Assembly: GCA_034211275.1 (NCBI GenBank)
Contig: JAXHTF010000027.1
Span: 1-52,980, forward strand
Reading direction: 5' to 3'
Length of the DNA: 52,980 bases
DNA from: Acidobacteriota bacterium
GTDB taxonomy: Bacteria; Acidobacteriota; Thermoanaerobaculia; Multivoradales; JAHZIX01
The notes beneath the pieces are model-generated. The model was given only the letters and a program-made list of their open reading frames with translations, did no database searches and was not told the origin of the DNA. The position numbers and the translations under genes are program-made. This document shows positions 27,401-34,903 of the stretch, piece by piece. Each line of letters begins with the position of its first letter. The stretch's first letter is position 1.

Positions 27401-30400
27401 ATCCATCAGCTGGATCCACGAGGTTCCCTCGTTCACCCGCAGGCTCATGGTCAGCGCCGTGTCTCCCCCTCCCTCGCCGCCCTCCGGCGGCTTGGGCCCC
27501 GGGAACTGCTGGCCGGAGAGATCGAGGATCGAGGTCAGAGGCCCGGTGGCGGCGGTGTGACCGCTGCCGTCGTCCTCCGGCGCCGGCAGCTGCAGCCCGG
27601 CGAGGAGGAAGCGCGACGACATGCCCGAGACCTGGGAGAGCAGCGGCCCCGCCAGCACCCGCTGCACCAGCGTATCGATGTCCTGTACCGGCAGCCGGGT
27701 CACCACCAGGGCGGAGCCGTCGGGAATCAAATTCTGAGCGTTGGCCAACCGGCCGCCGACGCTCCCGACGTCGAGGCCGAAGGCATCCGCGATGGCGGCG
27801 AAGGTGGTGTGGAGGGAAGTGTCCACCGAATAGCTCGGCAGCTCCACCACCCCCAGGGAGTCGAGGATGGGCTGGTCGCCGATCCAGTCCAGCAGCCCGT
27901 CGATATCCGGATCGCCGCCGGCGCTGGTGGCCCCGAAGAGGATGGTGCGCTGGGCCAGAGCGTCGGGGGTCTCCCCCAGCTGCACGGTCATGGTGGACGC
28001 CGGCAGGCTCACCGCACTGCTGCCGGAGGCCTGGACACCGTCCCGAAACTCCGGCCAGCCGGGTACCGGCCCGCTGCTCACGGTGCCGTAATTCTGGTCC
28101 AGGGAGAGGGCGGCGCCGATGCGCTGCACCGTGTCGCCGGGCACCGTCGTGTAGGTGATGGCGGCGCTCTGATCCGTGCTGCCCAGGGCCGAGGGCGCCT
28201 GCAGCGCCAGATCCGGCGGCAGCTGCCCGTCGATGGACACGTCCGCCAGCTGGCTCTGGTTCCAATCGAAGACCGTCTGGGCATACCAATTCCCGTCGGG
28301 GATGTCGGCGGGAGTGGTGAATCGAACGAAGAAGGCCGCCGCCGACAGCAGCACGTCGAAGCCGGTCTGCAGCGTCCAGGTGGCCTGCTGGGTCGGGAAG
28401 CTCGCGTCGGCGGCCAGCACCTGCCGGTCCTCCGCCAGCAGCGTGTTGGAAAAGAGCGCCGAAGCACTGGCGAAGTCGAAGCGCTGGGCGATGGAGTCGA
28501 AGGTGTCACCGCTGCGGATCTGATACTCCAGATCGCCGAGATCGTAGGTGCCGGCGGTGAGGGCGAGCTGGGGATTGTCCAACGCCAGGATTTCCGGCGC
28601 CACTCCCAACACCACCGAGACCTCGGCGCCGGCGTCGGCGGCGTCCAGCTGGCTTTGCAGGTGGGGGTTCAGGTAGCTGATCTCCGCCGTCGTCACCCCC
28701 AACACCTGGGCGACGTGGGCCACGGTGTCACCGGCGCGCACGCGGTACTCCACCGACACCTGAGGAAAGTCCCCGGCGAGGGCGGCGAGGTCGCTGGCGG
28801 CGCTGGTCTCCAGGGCCCACGACTGCATCTCGTCGTCGGCGGCCTGGACGCCGGCCTTGGTGATCATCAAGCACCAATCGCGGAAGATGAAGGTGGCGAA
28901 GGACTCGTAGTCCGCCGGATCGTCGGTGCCGGCCCCATTGGCATCACCGTCGCCGCCCTCGCCGCCGTCCCCGTCAGAGACATAGGTCGAGAACGAGGCC
29001 ATGTAGGCCGCGGCGCCCTGCTCGTAGAGCGCTCCCACCGGGGTTTGGGTGGCGAAATCGACGGTACCGCTGCCATCGCCCTGCCAGTTGAGGGTCAGCG
29101 CCGGCGGCACCGCCACCGCCAACCCGCCGTAGCCGGTGGGATCCCCGCCGGGATCGCCGGAGATCTGGAGCAGCATATTGGTGCCGAAGAAGGTCTCCAG
29201 ATTGGCGATGGCGAAGCCGCCGTCCACCGTTTCCGTATCGTTCATCTCCGCCAACAAGACATCCATCTGGCCGGCGGTGACGGTGGTGGGGGCCGAGCCG
29301 GTAGAACCCACCGGGTTGGTCACCGCGAAGATCGCCCAGCGCAAGAAGGCCTCCACCACGGTCGTCGCCGGCAGCTCCGCCGGATCGTCGGCGTGGGCGC
29401 TGTGGTCGGCGCTGCGCTCCAAGGTCTCGGCCACCGTCGCCGCGGCGGGATCGATGCCGTTGTCGGCGAAGAGGAGCATCGCCACCTGATAGGAAGGATC
29501 GTCGTTGGCCGGCGCCGTGCCGTTCCAGGCGAGGGGAATGTCGGCGGCGCTGAACGCCGGCAGCAAGGTCATGGGCACCGGCTCCGACGGCTGGGAGAGC
29601 ACCTGCTGGGTAGGATCCCAATTGAGCACCACTACCTCCTCCTCCGCCGCCGCGCCGGCGGCGAGGGCCGTGCGGTGGCGCTGGAGCAAGCGCAAATGTT
29701 GCTGGCGCAGAGCCCGGCGGGTGAGCTGGGGCTGACGCAGCTGTCGCACCTGACTGCCGTAACTAAGGCGCAGGGAGCCGAACGACTCCGCCCCGCCGGC
29801 AGCCCCTGCGTCCACGATCCAGGGCGTGGCGGCGGCGCTGCCGACGGTGAAGCTGGTGTCGAGATCGACGTCGAAGCTGAAGTGGACGGTGACGAAGAGC
29901 ACCTTGACCTTGGCCTCCACCGTCACTCCCACCGCCAGCCGGAAGACCGTTGGCTGATACGACTCCAGCACGACGCTGGCCTCGGCGTAGGCCTCCAGGT
30001 TCACCGATACCTTGATGACCTTGAAGTCCACCGACCCGTAGAGCTTGCCGTGGATCGCGGCGACGCCCTGGACCTGGTAATACTGGGCCGATTCGGCGCC
30101 GCTGCTGGTGGGATTGAACCACGCCAGAACGCCCTGGAAGAGCACTTCCACCTGCACGTAGATCCCGCCGGAGAGGGGCCCGACGCTGATGTCCTTGCCC
30201 ACCCCCACCGCCAGCCCGACGCCGAGCTCGAGGACCGGCGCGAAATTGCCGTTGGTGATCTTCGGCACCCGGCGGGAGGTGTCGCCGTCGAGGACTCCGA
30301 AATAGATGCCACCGCGGCCCAGGAAGGGGAAGACCTCCACCGAGAACGAGCGGTCGAAGTTGCGCTCGTAGGGGAAGCCGAAGTCCACCAGGAAGTTGCC

Positions 30401-33301
30401 GTTGGTGTAGATCTCCACCACGATGACGCCGAGGGTGATGGACACCTCCCCCATCTCGATGTGGCGGAACACCTCCGGCAGCCGCAGCTCGATGCGGAAC
30501 ATGCCGACGGTGTCGGTGATCTTCTTGTACAGGATCTCGAAGTACAGACCGGCGAGCCCACCGGCCTTCTCGCCGCCGAGCTGGATGTAGAGCCCGTAGA
30601 GCACCGGATCGTTGAACACGATGCCCAGGTCCACCGTCTCCATCAGCCCGATGTCGAGGCCCAGGAGCCACTCGCTGTCGGGGCTGAACACCAGCGCCGA
30701 GTTGTCCAGGGGATTCTCGCCCGTCGACCGCGGCGGCCGCATCTCCTGCCGCAGGCGGTCGAGGGTCTCCCGCACCGTATTGAGATCGCTGGTGTCGGAG
30801 AAGGTCACCCGCTGGCCGACGCCGATGTAGCGCAGGTCGATGAGAGTCTCGTTCTGCCCCGGCACCGCCGGCGGCGGATCCCGCACCACGTCCCACTCCA
30901 GAGCGTCGTCGCCGGTGTAGTCGGTGCCCAGGAAATTGCCTTCGAGCACCAGATTCACCGAGCCCACGCCGTCGTCCAGGGCGTAGCGCACGCCGATGCG
31001 GTCGATGCGCATGACCACGATGTCCATGTCCACGCGATAGGTCAGCTGCACCACGTTGTCGGTGGGGTCCACCAGCAGCTCGAAGCGCGACAGCTCCACC
31101 TGGTTGAGCACGTCCCAGGGCGGATCGAGCTGGAAGCCCAGGGTCGGGGCGGCGAGGTTGACCAGATACTCCAGCACCTGCCCCAGGGTGACGCCGCCGA
31201 GCTGGACCGTGATCACCTGATGGCGGTTGCCGCTGTCGCCGGTCCAGGAGGTCACCCCGCGCAGCCACAGGTCGCCGAACTGCACCTGGAAAAGATAGGT
31301 GGGCTCGGTGACGCCGATGTCCCGCTGTACCGTCAGCGACAGGCGGTTGACCGAGAAGCTGCCGCTGAGGGTGCCGGAAGGATCGGTGCTGCCGTCGGGC
31401 CGGCTGATCTCGGCGCTGGCGGTGGCGGAGAGATTGAGGGTGCTGCCGAAGACCTCCACCACCCAGCGGGCGGCGATGGTGCCGGCGGCCCAATAGGCCA
31501 GGCTCTCGGTCTCGTAGCGCCAGCCCATGGCGACGATGTCGAGGCTCGGCAGGCCGGCGGGGGCCGGGTCGATGCCCAGCAGGTTGATCACCAGGGCGTC
31601 GAGGCTCACCGGGTTCTGCCCCGCCAGCTGGGCGTTGAAGATCCACCCGCTGCTGGAGCCGCTGCTCCTGTACTCGGCGCCGATATAAAACTCCGGTACC
31701 GCCTCCGGATCGTGGGAGCCGCCGACCAGGAGGATGGTGCCCATGATGCCGCCGTAGACCGAAGACTGGGAGACGTCGATCTCGAAGGACAGTCCGATCA
31801 TGGTGATGGCCACGGTGTCGGTGAGCTGCAGCGTCCAATCGGTGGTGATGGTGGCGGAGGCGTTGAAGGTGCGGGTCAGGGGCCCCGCCTCGAATTGGAA
31901 GGAAGTCACCGCCATGCCGTTGGGGGTCGGCGGCCCGGGGTCGCCGAAGAAATGACGGAAGGCGTCGCCGATGGGGATGGTGTCGTCCTGCTTGAGATTG
32001 CCCAACACCACGAACTCCGGAACATAGGCGGTGATCTCGACGGTGAAGGAAGAGCTGGGATCCTGGGGCGGCGGATCCGGCGGCTGCAGCACCGGCCCGC
32101 CGGTGGGGGGCATGTCCGGACCGATGGTGACGCCCCCCCACACCGCGCCGGAGGTGTAGGGAGTGCCGCCGTCGGAGTCGGCGAGATAGCCCACCAGCCA
32201 GCGCATCCCCACGTCCCGCACCCGCACGAAGGGGATGGGCGGTGCCCACACCCGATCCGACGCCAGGGTCACGGCGATGTGGGAGGCGGTGGGCGCAGGG
32301 CCGCCGAGGGAGGTCAGGGGCGGAATGGCGAATTCCACCTCCACCAGGTAGAAGTCATTGAAGACATCGAGGCCCGGCGGCGCCACCAGTCCGCTCACCG
32401 GCAGGCCCAGAATGGCCGCCACGGCGGCGATTTGATCTCCCACCCGGTACTCTCCCGGCTCCGCCTGCACCAGCAGCCTCCAGGTCTGGCTCGTCGCCAG
32501 CAGCGGTACCGACAGGGTCAGGGGCGAGGGTGAGGAGCCGAAATAGAGGCTGCCGATGAGATCCAAATACGACACCGCCGGCTGCGGGCTCTCCAGCTCG
32601 TCGAGATCGGTCTGCGTCCACAAGCGCAAACCCACCTGCTGCACCTGGGTGTCGCCGAACGCGATGGTGGCGGTGGCCGAGACGGCCCGCAGATCGAGCA
32701 CCGGCGGGTCAGCGGTCGTGGCCCCCAGGACCACCGTGCCCGAAAGGTGGAGCGGCCAGGAGGGGAAGAGGGCCGCGTAGGCCGCCAGGGCCCCATCCGG
32801 CGACAGATCCCCGCTCAGCTGCAGCGGAGCATCGACCTCGGAGGTGCCGGAGAAGACCGGCTGGGCGAGGGGCAGACCGATGAGGAAGGAATCTACCCAA
32901 GTGACGGTCTGGGAGTCTTCGTCGTAGCTCTGGCACTGCGGCAAGGTGGGAAAGAAGGACGAGAAGGTCCAATCCGTCGGCTGCATCGCCAGCGCCAAGG
33001 CGAAGAAGTTGCTGCCGCCCGGCGCTGACCCGTCGAGGGTGCCGGTCACCGCCTGGGTGGTGGCGGCATCGGGGGCGCCGTAGCTCCCCTGCCCGGTGAG
33101 CCGCACCGAGTCTCCGGTGGGCTGGGAGAGCACGGCCTCGGTGAGCACGAAGCTGCCGCTGATGCCGAAGACGGTGAGGGTCGCCCCCAAGCCGTCGAGG
33201 GCCGGGTCGGCGCTGGCGGCCACCAGGTCGATCTGCTCTCCGCCCTCGCCGTCGGGCTGGAGGTAGCTGGCGAGGGCGTCGTAGATGGCTTCTACCGACA
33301 C
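21491..33301 (-). CDS. Giant LysM-repeat, beta-rich protein (about 3940 aa)
   Basis: I placed the start at GTG 33301, which has AGGGAG six bases upstream; GTG 33322 in the same frame is the alternative. There is no signal peptide. Residues about 1-1210 are beta-rich, with many amphipathic strands; segments such as FAPVLELGVGLAVGVGKDIS and VQVEVLFQGVLAWFNP recall DUF6603-type regions of very large bacterial proteins (from memory, unverified). At about 1520-1760 there are three clear LysM modules (EYRVRAGDTVAHVAQVLGV, EYQIRSGDTFDSIAQRF, YTTVPGDTVQRIGAAL), then about eight degenerate ones at roughly 1840 and 2640-3130 (for example YTLRSSDTLSAVAGRF). The last 800 residues are a separate mixed region. 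It is the last gene of the five-gene run. LysM suggests contact with glycans, but all else is unknown. Confidence 0.85.
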   Translation of the reverse strand: MSVEAIYDALASYLQPDGEGGEQIDLVAASADPALDGLGATLTVFGISGSFVLTEAVLSQPTGDSVRLTGQGSYGAPDAATTQAVTGTLDGSAPGGSNFFALALAMQPTDWTFSSFFPTLPQCQSYDEDSQTVTWVDSFLIGLPLAQPVFSGTSEVDAPLQLSGDLSPDGALAAYAALFPSWPLHLSGTVVLGATTADPPVLDLRAVSATATIAFGDTQVQQVGLRLWTQTDLDELESPQPAVSYLDLIGSLYFGSSPSPLTLSVPLLATSQTWRLLVQAEPGEYRVGDQIAAVAAILGLPVSGLVAPPGLDVFNDFYLVEVEFAIPPLTSLGGPAPTASHIAVTLASDRVWAPPIPFVRVRDVGMRWLVGYLADSDGGTPYTSGAVWGGVTIGPDMPPTGGPVLQPPDPPPQDPSSSFTVEITAYVPEFVVLGNLKQDDTIPIGDAFRHFFGDPGPPTPNGMAVTSFQFEAGPLTRTFNASATITTDWTLQLTDTVAITMIGLSFEIDVSQSSVYGGIMGTILLVGGSHDPEAVPEFYIGAEYRSSGSSSGWIFNAQLAGQNPVSLDALVINLLGIDPAPAGLPSLDIVAMGWRYETESLAYWAAGTIAARWVVEVFGSTLNLSATASAEISRPDGSTDPSGTLSGSFSVNRLSLTVQRDIGVTEPTYLFQVQFGDLWLRGVTSWTGDSGNRHQVITVQLGGVTLGQVLEYLVNLAAPTLGFQLDPPWDVLNQVELSRFELLVDPTDNVVQLTYRVDMDIVVMRIDRIGVRYALDDGVGSVNLVLEGNFLGTDYTGDDALEWDVVRDPPPAVPGQNETLIDLRYIGVGQRVTFSDTSDLNTVRETLDRLRQEMRPPRSTGENPLDNSALVFSPDSEWLLGLDIGLMETVDLGIVFNDPVLYGLYIQLGGEKAGGLAGLYFEILYKKITDTVGMFRIELRLPEVFRHIEMGEVSITLGVIVVEIYTNGNFLVDFGFPYERNFDRSFSVEVFPFLGRGGIYFGVLDGDTSRRVPKITNGNFAPVLELGVGLAVGVGKDISVGPLSGGIYVQVEVLFQGVLAWFNPTSSGAESAQYYQVQGVAAIHGKLYGSVDFKVIKVSVNLEAYAEASVVLESYQPTVFRLAVGVTVEAKVKVLFVTVHFSFDVDLDTSFTVGSAAATPWIVDAGAAGGAESFGSLRLSYGSQVRQLRQPQLTRRALRQQHLRLLQRHRTALAAGAAAEEEVVVLNWDPTQQVLSQPSEPVPMTLLPAFSAADIPLAWNGTAPANDDPSYQVAMLLFADNGIDPAAATVAETLERSADHSAHADDPAELPATTVVEAFLRWAIFAVTNPVGSTGSAPTTVTAGQMDVLLAEMNDTETVDGGFAIANLETFFGTNMLLQISGDPGGDPTGYGGLAVAVPPALTLNWQGDGSGTVDFATQTPVGALYEQGAAAYMASFSTYVSDGDGGEGGDGDANGAGTDDPADYESFATFIFRDWCLMITKAGVQAADDEMQSWALETSAASDLAALAGDFPQVSVEYRVRAGDTVAHVAQVLGVTTAEISYLNPHLQSQLDAADAGAEVSVVLGVAPEILALDNPQLALTAGTYDLGDLEYQIRSGDTFDSIAQRFDFASASALFSNTLLAEDRQVLAADASFPTQQATWTLQTGFDVLLSAAAFFVRFTTPADIPDGNWYAQTVFDWNQSQLADVSIDGQLPPDLALQAPSALGSTDQSAAITYTTVPGDTVQRIGAALSLDQNYGTVSSGPVPGWPEFRDGVQASGSSAVSLPASTMTVQLGETPDALAQRTILFGATSAGGDPDIDGLLDWIGDQPILDSLGVVELPSYSVDTSLHTTFAAIADAFGLDVGSVGGRLANAQNLIPDGSALVVTRLPVQDIDTLVQRVLAGPLLSQVSGMSSRFLLAGLQLPAPEDDGSGHTAATGPLTSILDLSGQQFPGPKPPEGGEGGGDTALTMSLRVNEGTSWIQLMDSQAVEDLELLLDQRPEIRQLNRRLAAGGPAGGTAPAAQGMIVLVGEAESLEYSYTNAQLAALYPTPSLGLDPTQGPASLPLATEVPRTYGLDQRAEVQTPVPLAIPQQGTASLAGNPSLWPFSVDLEARAREATSTPWEIVRTEDPGSAGGAEDAVLLDATFATVIELVVQKLEALGGVYELVGSTTTTSQTLLALWQYLAEDGHEGAQASVLVAPSPDAGNTSGWTVLDTDAAATYLLKTNLSTETVPGLPEESAQRLTQRAVEDTQTTWTATLGDLAAFLTLLWEGTVVGGKGYFLGFATTAGEALPASLFDDRGRASVRLLVIPAAQQSVAPQGRPLLPFNNCALVDSGLDPAVQSLFVETADDSELMAAATVPPGNVGLTLTLPKPPATSGEQADIYELYSLAKYAVGTSADTFYDPLSGPPVTPEAVASGAVEAWRRRRLQRRALARGETLEDPALDSWLYQQVIPVSRMGPASQAPAVPGLPAPAADPYRGIGGRDELTDAQIQLGFGDILGNQTAAPAAGDTSGLVAAPVGYTDALRPVTGWPGLVSTYDFRSEPTGAALDLGFSLQPGTLAMGLLQPAALAAEAAARTAESYSEIYYQVVQPDLKVRAWTTLVSDDEGVPERFRLDDAGIDLWRFAGAAHAAATTTAALEPVRPFAAAAGTLSQLQTDYGVDLATVAAANAEQEAAAVLGSGTLVMPAFGVFVEGSSATALAANPQPGWPSTTADKILSDSLNSAQLPLRPAIALSTPAATVDVGTGSPTPTLAQLAVDHHTSPALLAGDNAADASILQEGFEFVADEQAVTVDAAGTPDGVRSFDDVVSAFADLGVQRSVGDLATENSLSPGMFESGATLTSLHYLVPEAVAGAAPKTLADNDSGFTVDQLAQANVDTVDIWDAGALVYLGDFDPAPTAEGTIRQLVDRYGTTPALFFAALASEDFELPAGSALVAPGMAAFPTDADALRVPYTLRSSDTLSAVAGRFAYPEAAEANTQLATDNGAMPDVLVAGVQISVTVIAGTAQTTTEAGDSLDDVLGRLQAQVSSIDMGDLASSIADTTDLLLAGGLFLCPPALLPAAATTPDGVPGVYTVSAESFAQANQAVRGLVASGVQLTADDPQGNAVQVTTVADDTFNAVTARFAAAGAQTSPGQIVSDNSSAALFRSGAQALLPPTPFTLTADLGTVGSTPFPGPVFALEVALQLQRPRKLVNPEFRTVDRDGAVERAESRIPSPVSPQYQGATGVSLDAFAASFMTTFPELRLGTGRVAGEPSELWVVVFTTGGVTDFTVAPGVSVPGGLTWPRYFAIRPLYTELIHRSVRLEEVQADGTLVPAVRDTDLQGIDAEVWAESFLAAVDLFLAAPYGPALQAAAPAALTSVLESKRQLVEGISAGLAPLLQLTDSQAAAGRAAAEEELAQHLGISLSKGYDTDVLLQYDATVASAWTAGTLPPARLDGDARIPDAGGVGADPGYSLTNAKTPLAETSSFVTFLMTVDDVETTTDVAIDPEYELTHLEFNIQPVAVDPQTTYEASDWLTMVPALAGADKPAVMHTDLGSATVPVPLRYYPATPVLKGQQAAADIADPALDQAPDWRHGVTYSHEHAAQDEVLLTTSYNLEDGAGELMAEDDPPDVAAALAIYQNAADDLWQLLGYYADPSAGEATSAANAAASFAQLVGDVASAWQGYWAAVDAGAGAVTEDAPASASFQFRLRLTYSGETIESLVIEALQAQPGPVGQWPYATYTAPSGRVVDLGQGSGQGDQRVYDFPTDEPVPAAAWAQIGLEWRGLSTATQQNASVTLSVQRNRELLPPGQPQIPTSEAFVFSTATVSAPGLATPLNQWSEPFDITSLGATVEAALQAAFQQLFGDAMDGQPVTIQLSYGFQLVAPGSGDPEGLRTFLPVALYPNQTLDNTTAATLSQALAAWQQAQSPQTAGGAWLIGLTQFSQLSSTSGSHRALLNVQEMVYRLS

Positions 33302-33356
33302 GGCGCGCTCCCTGTCGAGCACCGTTTGCTGAGCCGGAGACTGTCGGCACTTCGCC

Positions 33357-34901
33357 TCATGGCAGCACCTTCAATCCCGCCAGGGGCCCGCCACCGGGCT
33401 TTCTCCCGGCGACCTTCGGCCCGGCCACGGCCCCTCCGCCCCGCCGCCCTCGCCGGACACCCTCGGGCGAGCCCAGCGCCACCACTTGCCGGGGCCAGCG
33501 CCGCAGTCCTCCCGCGGGCCCTCCCGGTGCCTCGGTCCGTGTCCCCGTGCTGGCCCCCGTCGCCTCCGCCCGGCCCCGCTTCGCCCGCGCCTCGGTCAGC
33601 AGCTCCTGCTCCAAAGCGAGCAAAGAGGGCCGGTTGGTGATCTGACCGATGGTGGTGCTGTCACCCTCCGGCGACAGGTAGTACCAGGCCACCCCGAGGG
33701 GCGGATAGGGCGTCGCAGACGGGGTCTGGACTCCCTGCCCCGGGTTCGGAGGCAGCAACGCCGTGTAGTGGTTCGTCTTGTCCGGCACCATGTCCGGATC
33801 GAAATAGAGGTTGGTAAACAGGTCATTCGCCGTCTGCATCGTGTACCACCAGTTGGACGGTGGAAACGGCTTGGGGCCCGTGGCGCTCTGATAGGTGTAG
33901 CCGTCGTCGGTGTTGAAATAAGCGACGTAATAATGCCGGCCATTGGACAAGGTCGGGTCGGTGTAATCGCCGGATCTGATGAAGGGCCAGAAGAACTGCA
34001 ACAGGAACGCGGAAGGGTGCTTGAACGTCCGCTTGCGCTCGGCGCTGGCGGTGATGGTTTGCGGCGCAATGTTGGCGGCGAAGGTCTCGACGTTGCGGAC
34101 CGCGTCCGCGTCGTCTCGGCCGCCGCCGGAACCGGTAAAATTGAAGGTCGTGGTCTCGCTACCGTGATGGGGCATGGTGACCATCAATACCTGCGGTAGA
34201 AAAGTGCTCTTGATGGTCGGGGTGATGAACTTATTGCACGCCGCCAGAGTCACTCCGGTGGCATCGCCGGTAGCGATGTATTGAATCCCCCAGGACACCA
34301 CTACCACCAGGGATTTCGTGTTGATGGCGAAGGAGTCGACGCTGGACGATTTCTTCGCGGCGGCCGCGGCGGAACGCGGAGCATTGCCTACCATCAAATA
34401 CAGATCGACACCGTCGATGGTGCGGAAGGGCGCTGGGCTGCTCACACCGAAGCTGGACTTGTTGGTGGGAAACGTGCCGATGCCGTTGAGGGTGTACTTT
34501 GCCAGCTCGACCAGCACATTCTTACCGCTCTTCGAATACAGCTTGTAGTCCCCACCGTAGTAGCTGCGTTGTACCGTCAGAATCCTCTTGGTGGGGTTGA
34601 TCGTGCCCGGGGGATCGAAGGCGGCAAGGACCCGCTCGAGCAGGTTGATGTGATCCGAATCGCTGTGGGAGAGGATCACGCAGTCGAGCTCGGGGTTGGT
34701 CATCCGGTCGAGCTGGGTGACGACAAAAGCCGCCGAAGGGCCTCCGGCTTCGTTCTTTTGTTTCTCGGAGCCGAGGTCGATGAGGAAGGTCTTGGTCGGT
34801 GCGGTGGTCGGTCCCGGAGTCTTGGTGCTGAACAGCTCGATGAAATTGCCCGTCCCCTGACCGACGTCGAGCACCGTGAAGCGGAGCGCCTTGGTGGCCA
34901 T
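33357..34901 (-). CDS. ComEC-like metallo-beta-lactamase-fold hydrolase
   Basis: 514 residues from ATG 34901, with GGGAGGAG seven bases upstream; it overlaps no coding sequence but the preceding stop is two bases away. MBL features: LDVGQGTGNFIEL at the N-terminus, ILSHSDSDHINLL giving H79-x-D81-x-D83-H84, and MPHHGSET (H245, H246), the set seen in the soluble domain of ComEC/Rec2-type proteins. There are no membrane segments. The final 90 residues are Arg/Gly/Pro-rich and look disordered. Possible substrates are nucleic acids or other phosphoesters; its place inside the operon suggests processing or activation of the system's partner molecules, which is inference. Confidence 0.88.
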   Translation of the reverse strand: MATKALRFTVLDVGQGTGNFIELFSTKTPGPTTAPTKTFLIDLGSEKQKNEAGGPSAAFVVTQLDRMTNPELDCVILSHSDSDHINLLERVLAAFDPPGTINPTKRILTVQRSYYGGDYKLYSKSGKNVLVELAKYTLNGIGTFPTNKSSFGVSSPAPFRTIDGVDLYLMVGNAPRSAAAAAKKSSSVDSFAINTKSLVVVVSWGIQYIATGDATGVTLAACNKFITPTIKSTFLPQVLMVTMPHHGSETTTFNFTGSGGGRDDADAVRNVETFAANIAPQTITASAERKRTFKHPSAFLLQFFWPFIRSGDYTDPTLSNGRHYYVAYFNTDDGYTYQSATGPKPFPPSNWWYTMQTANDLFTNLYFDPDMVPDKTNHYTALLPPNPGQGVQTPSATPYPPLGVAWYYLSPEGDSTTIGQITNRPSLLALEQELLTEARAKRGRAEATGASTGTRTEAPGGPAGGLRRWPRQVVALGSPEGVRRGRRGGGAVAGPKVAGRKPGGGPLAGLKVLP

Positions 34902-34903
34902 GA

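Noticed and set aside
27557-32533. 1658-codon open frame on the plus strand opposite the giant gene, with other long ones at 22277-26509 and 38574-43286
   Set aside because: The translations are His/Arg/Gly/Gln-rich with no motifs, no ribosome-binding sites and no domain pattern; they arise from the high GC3 of the real minus-strand genes, which carry LysM, FN3 and Hint motifs.
33323-33360. ATG at 33360 overlapping the MBL stop as start of the giant gene
   Set aside because: It is out of frame with the giant protein; GTG 33301 with AGGGAG upstream is the better start.
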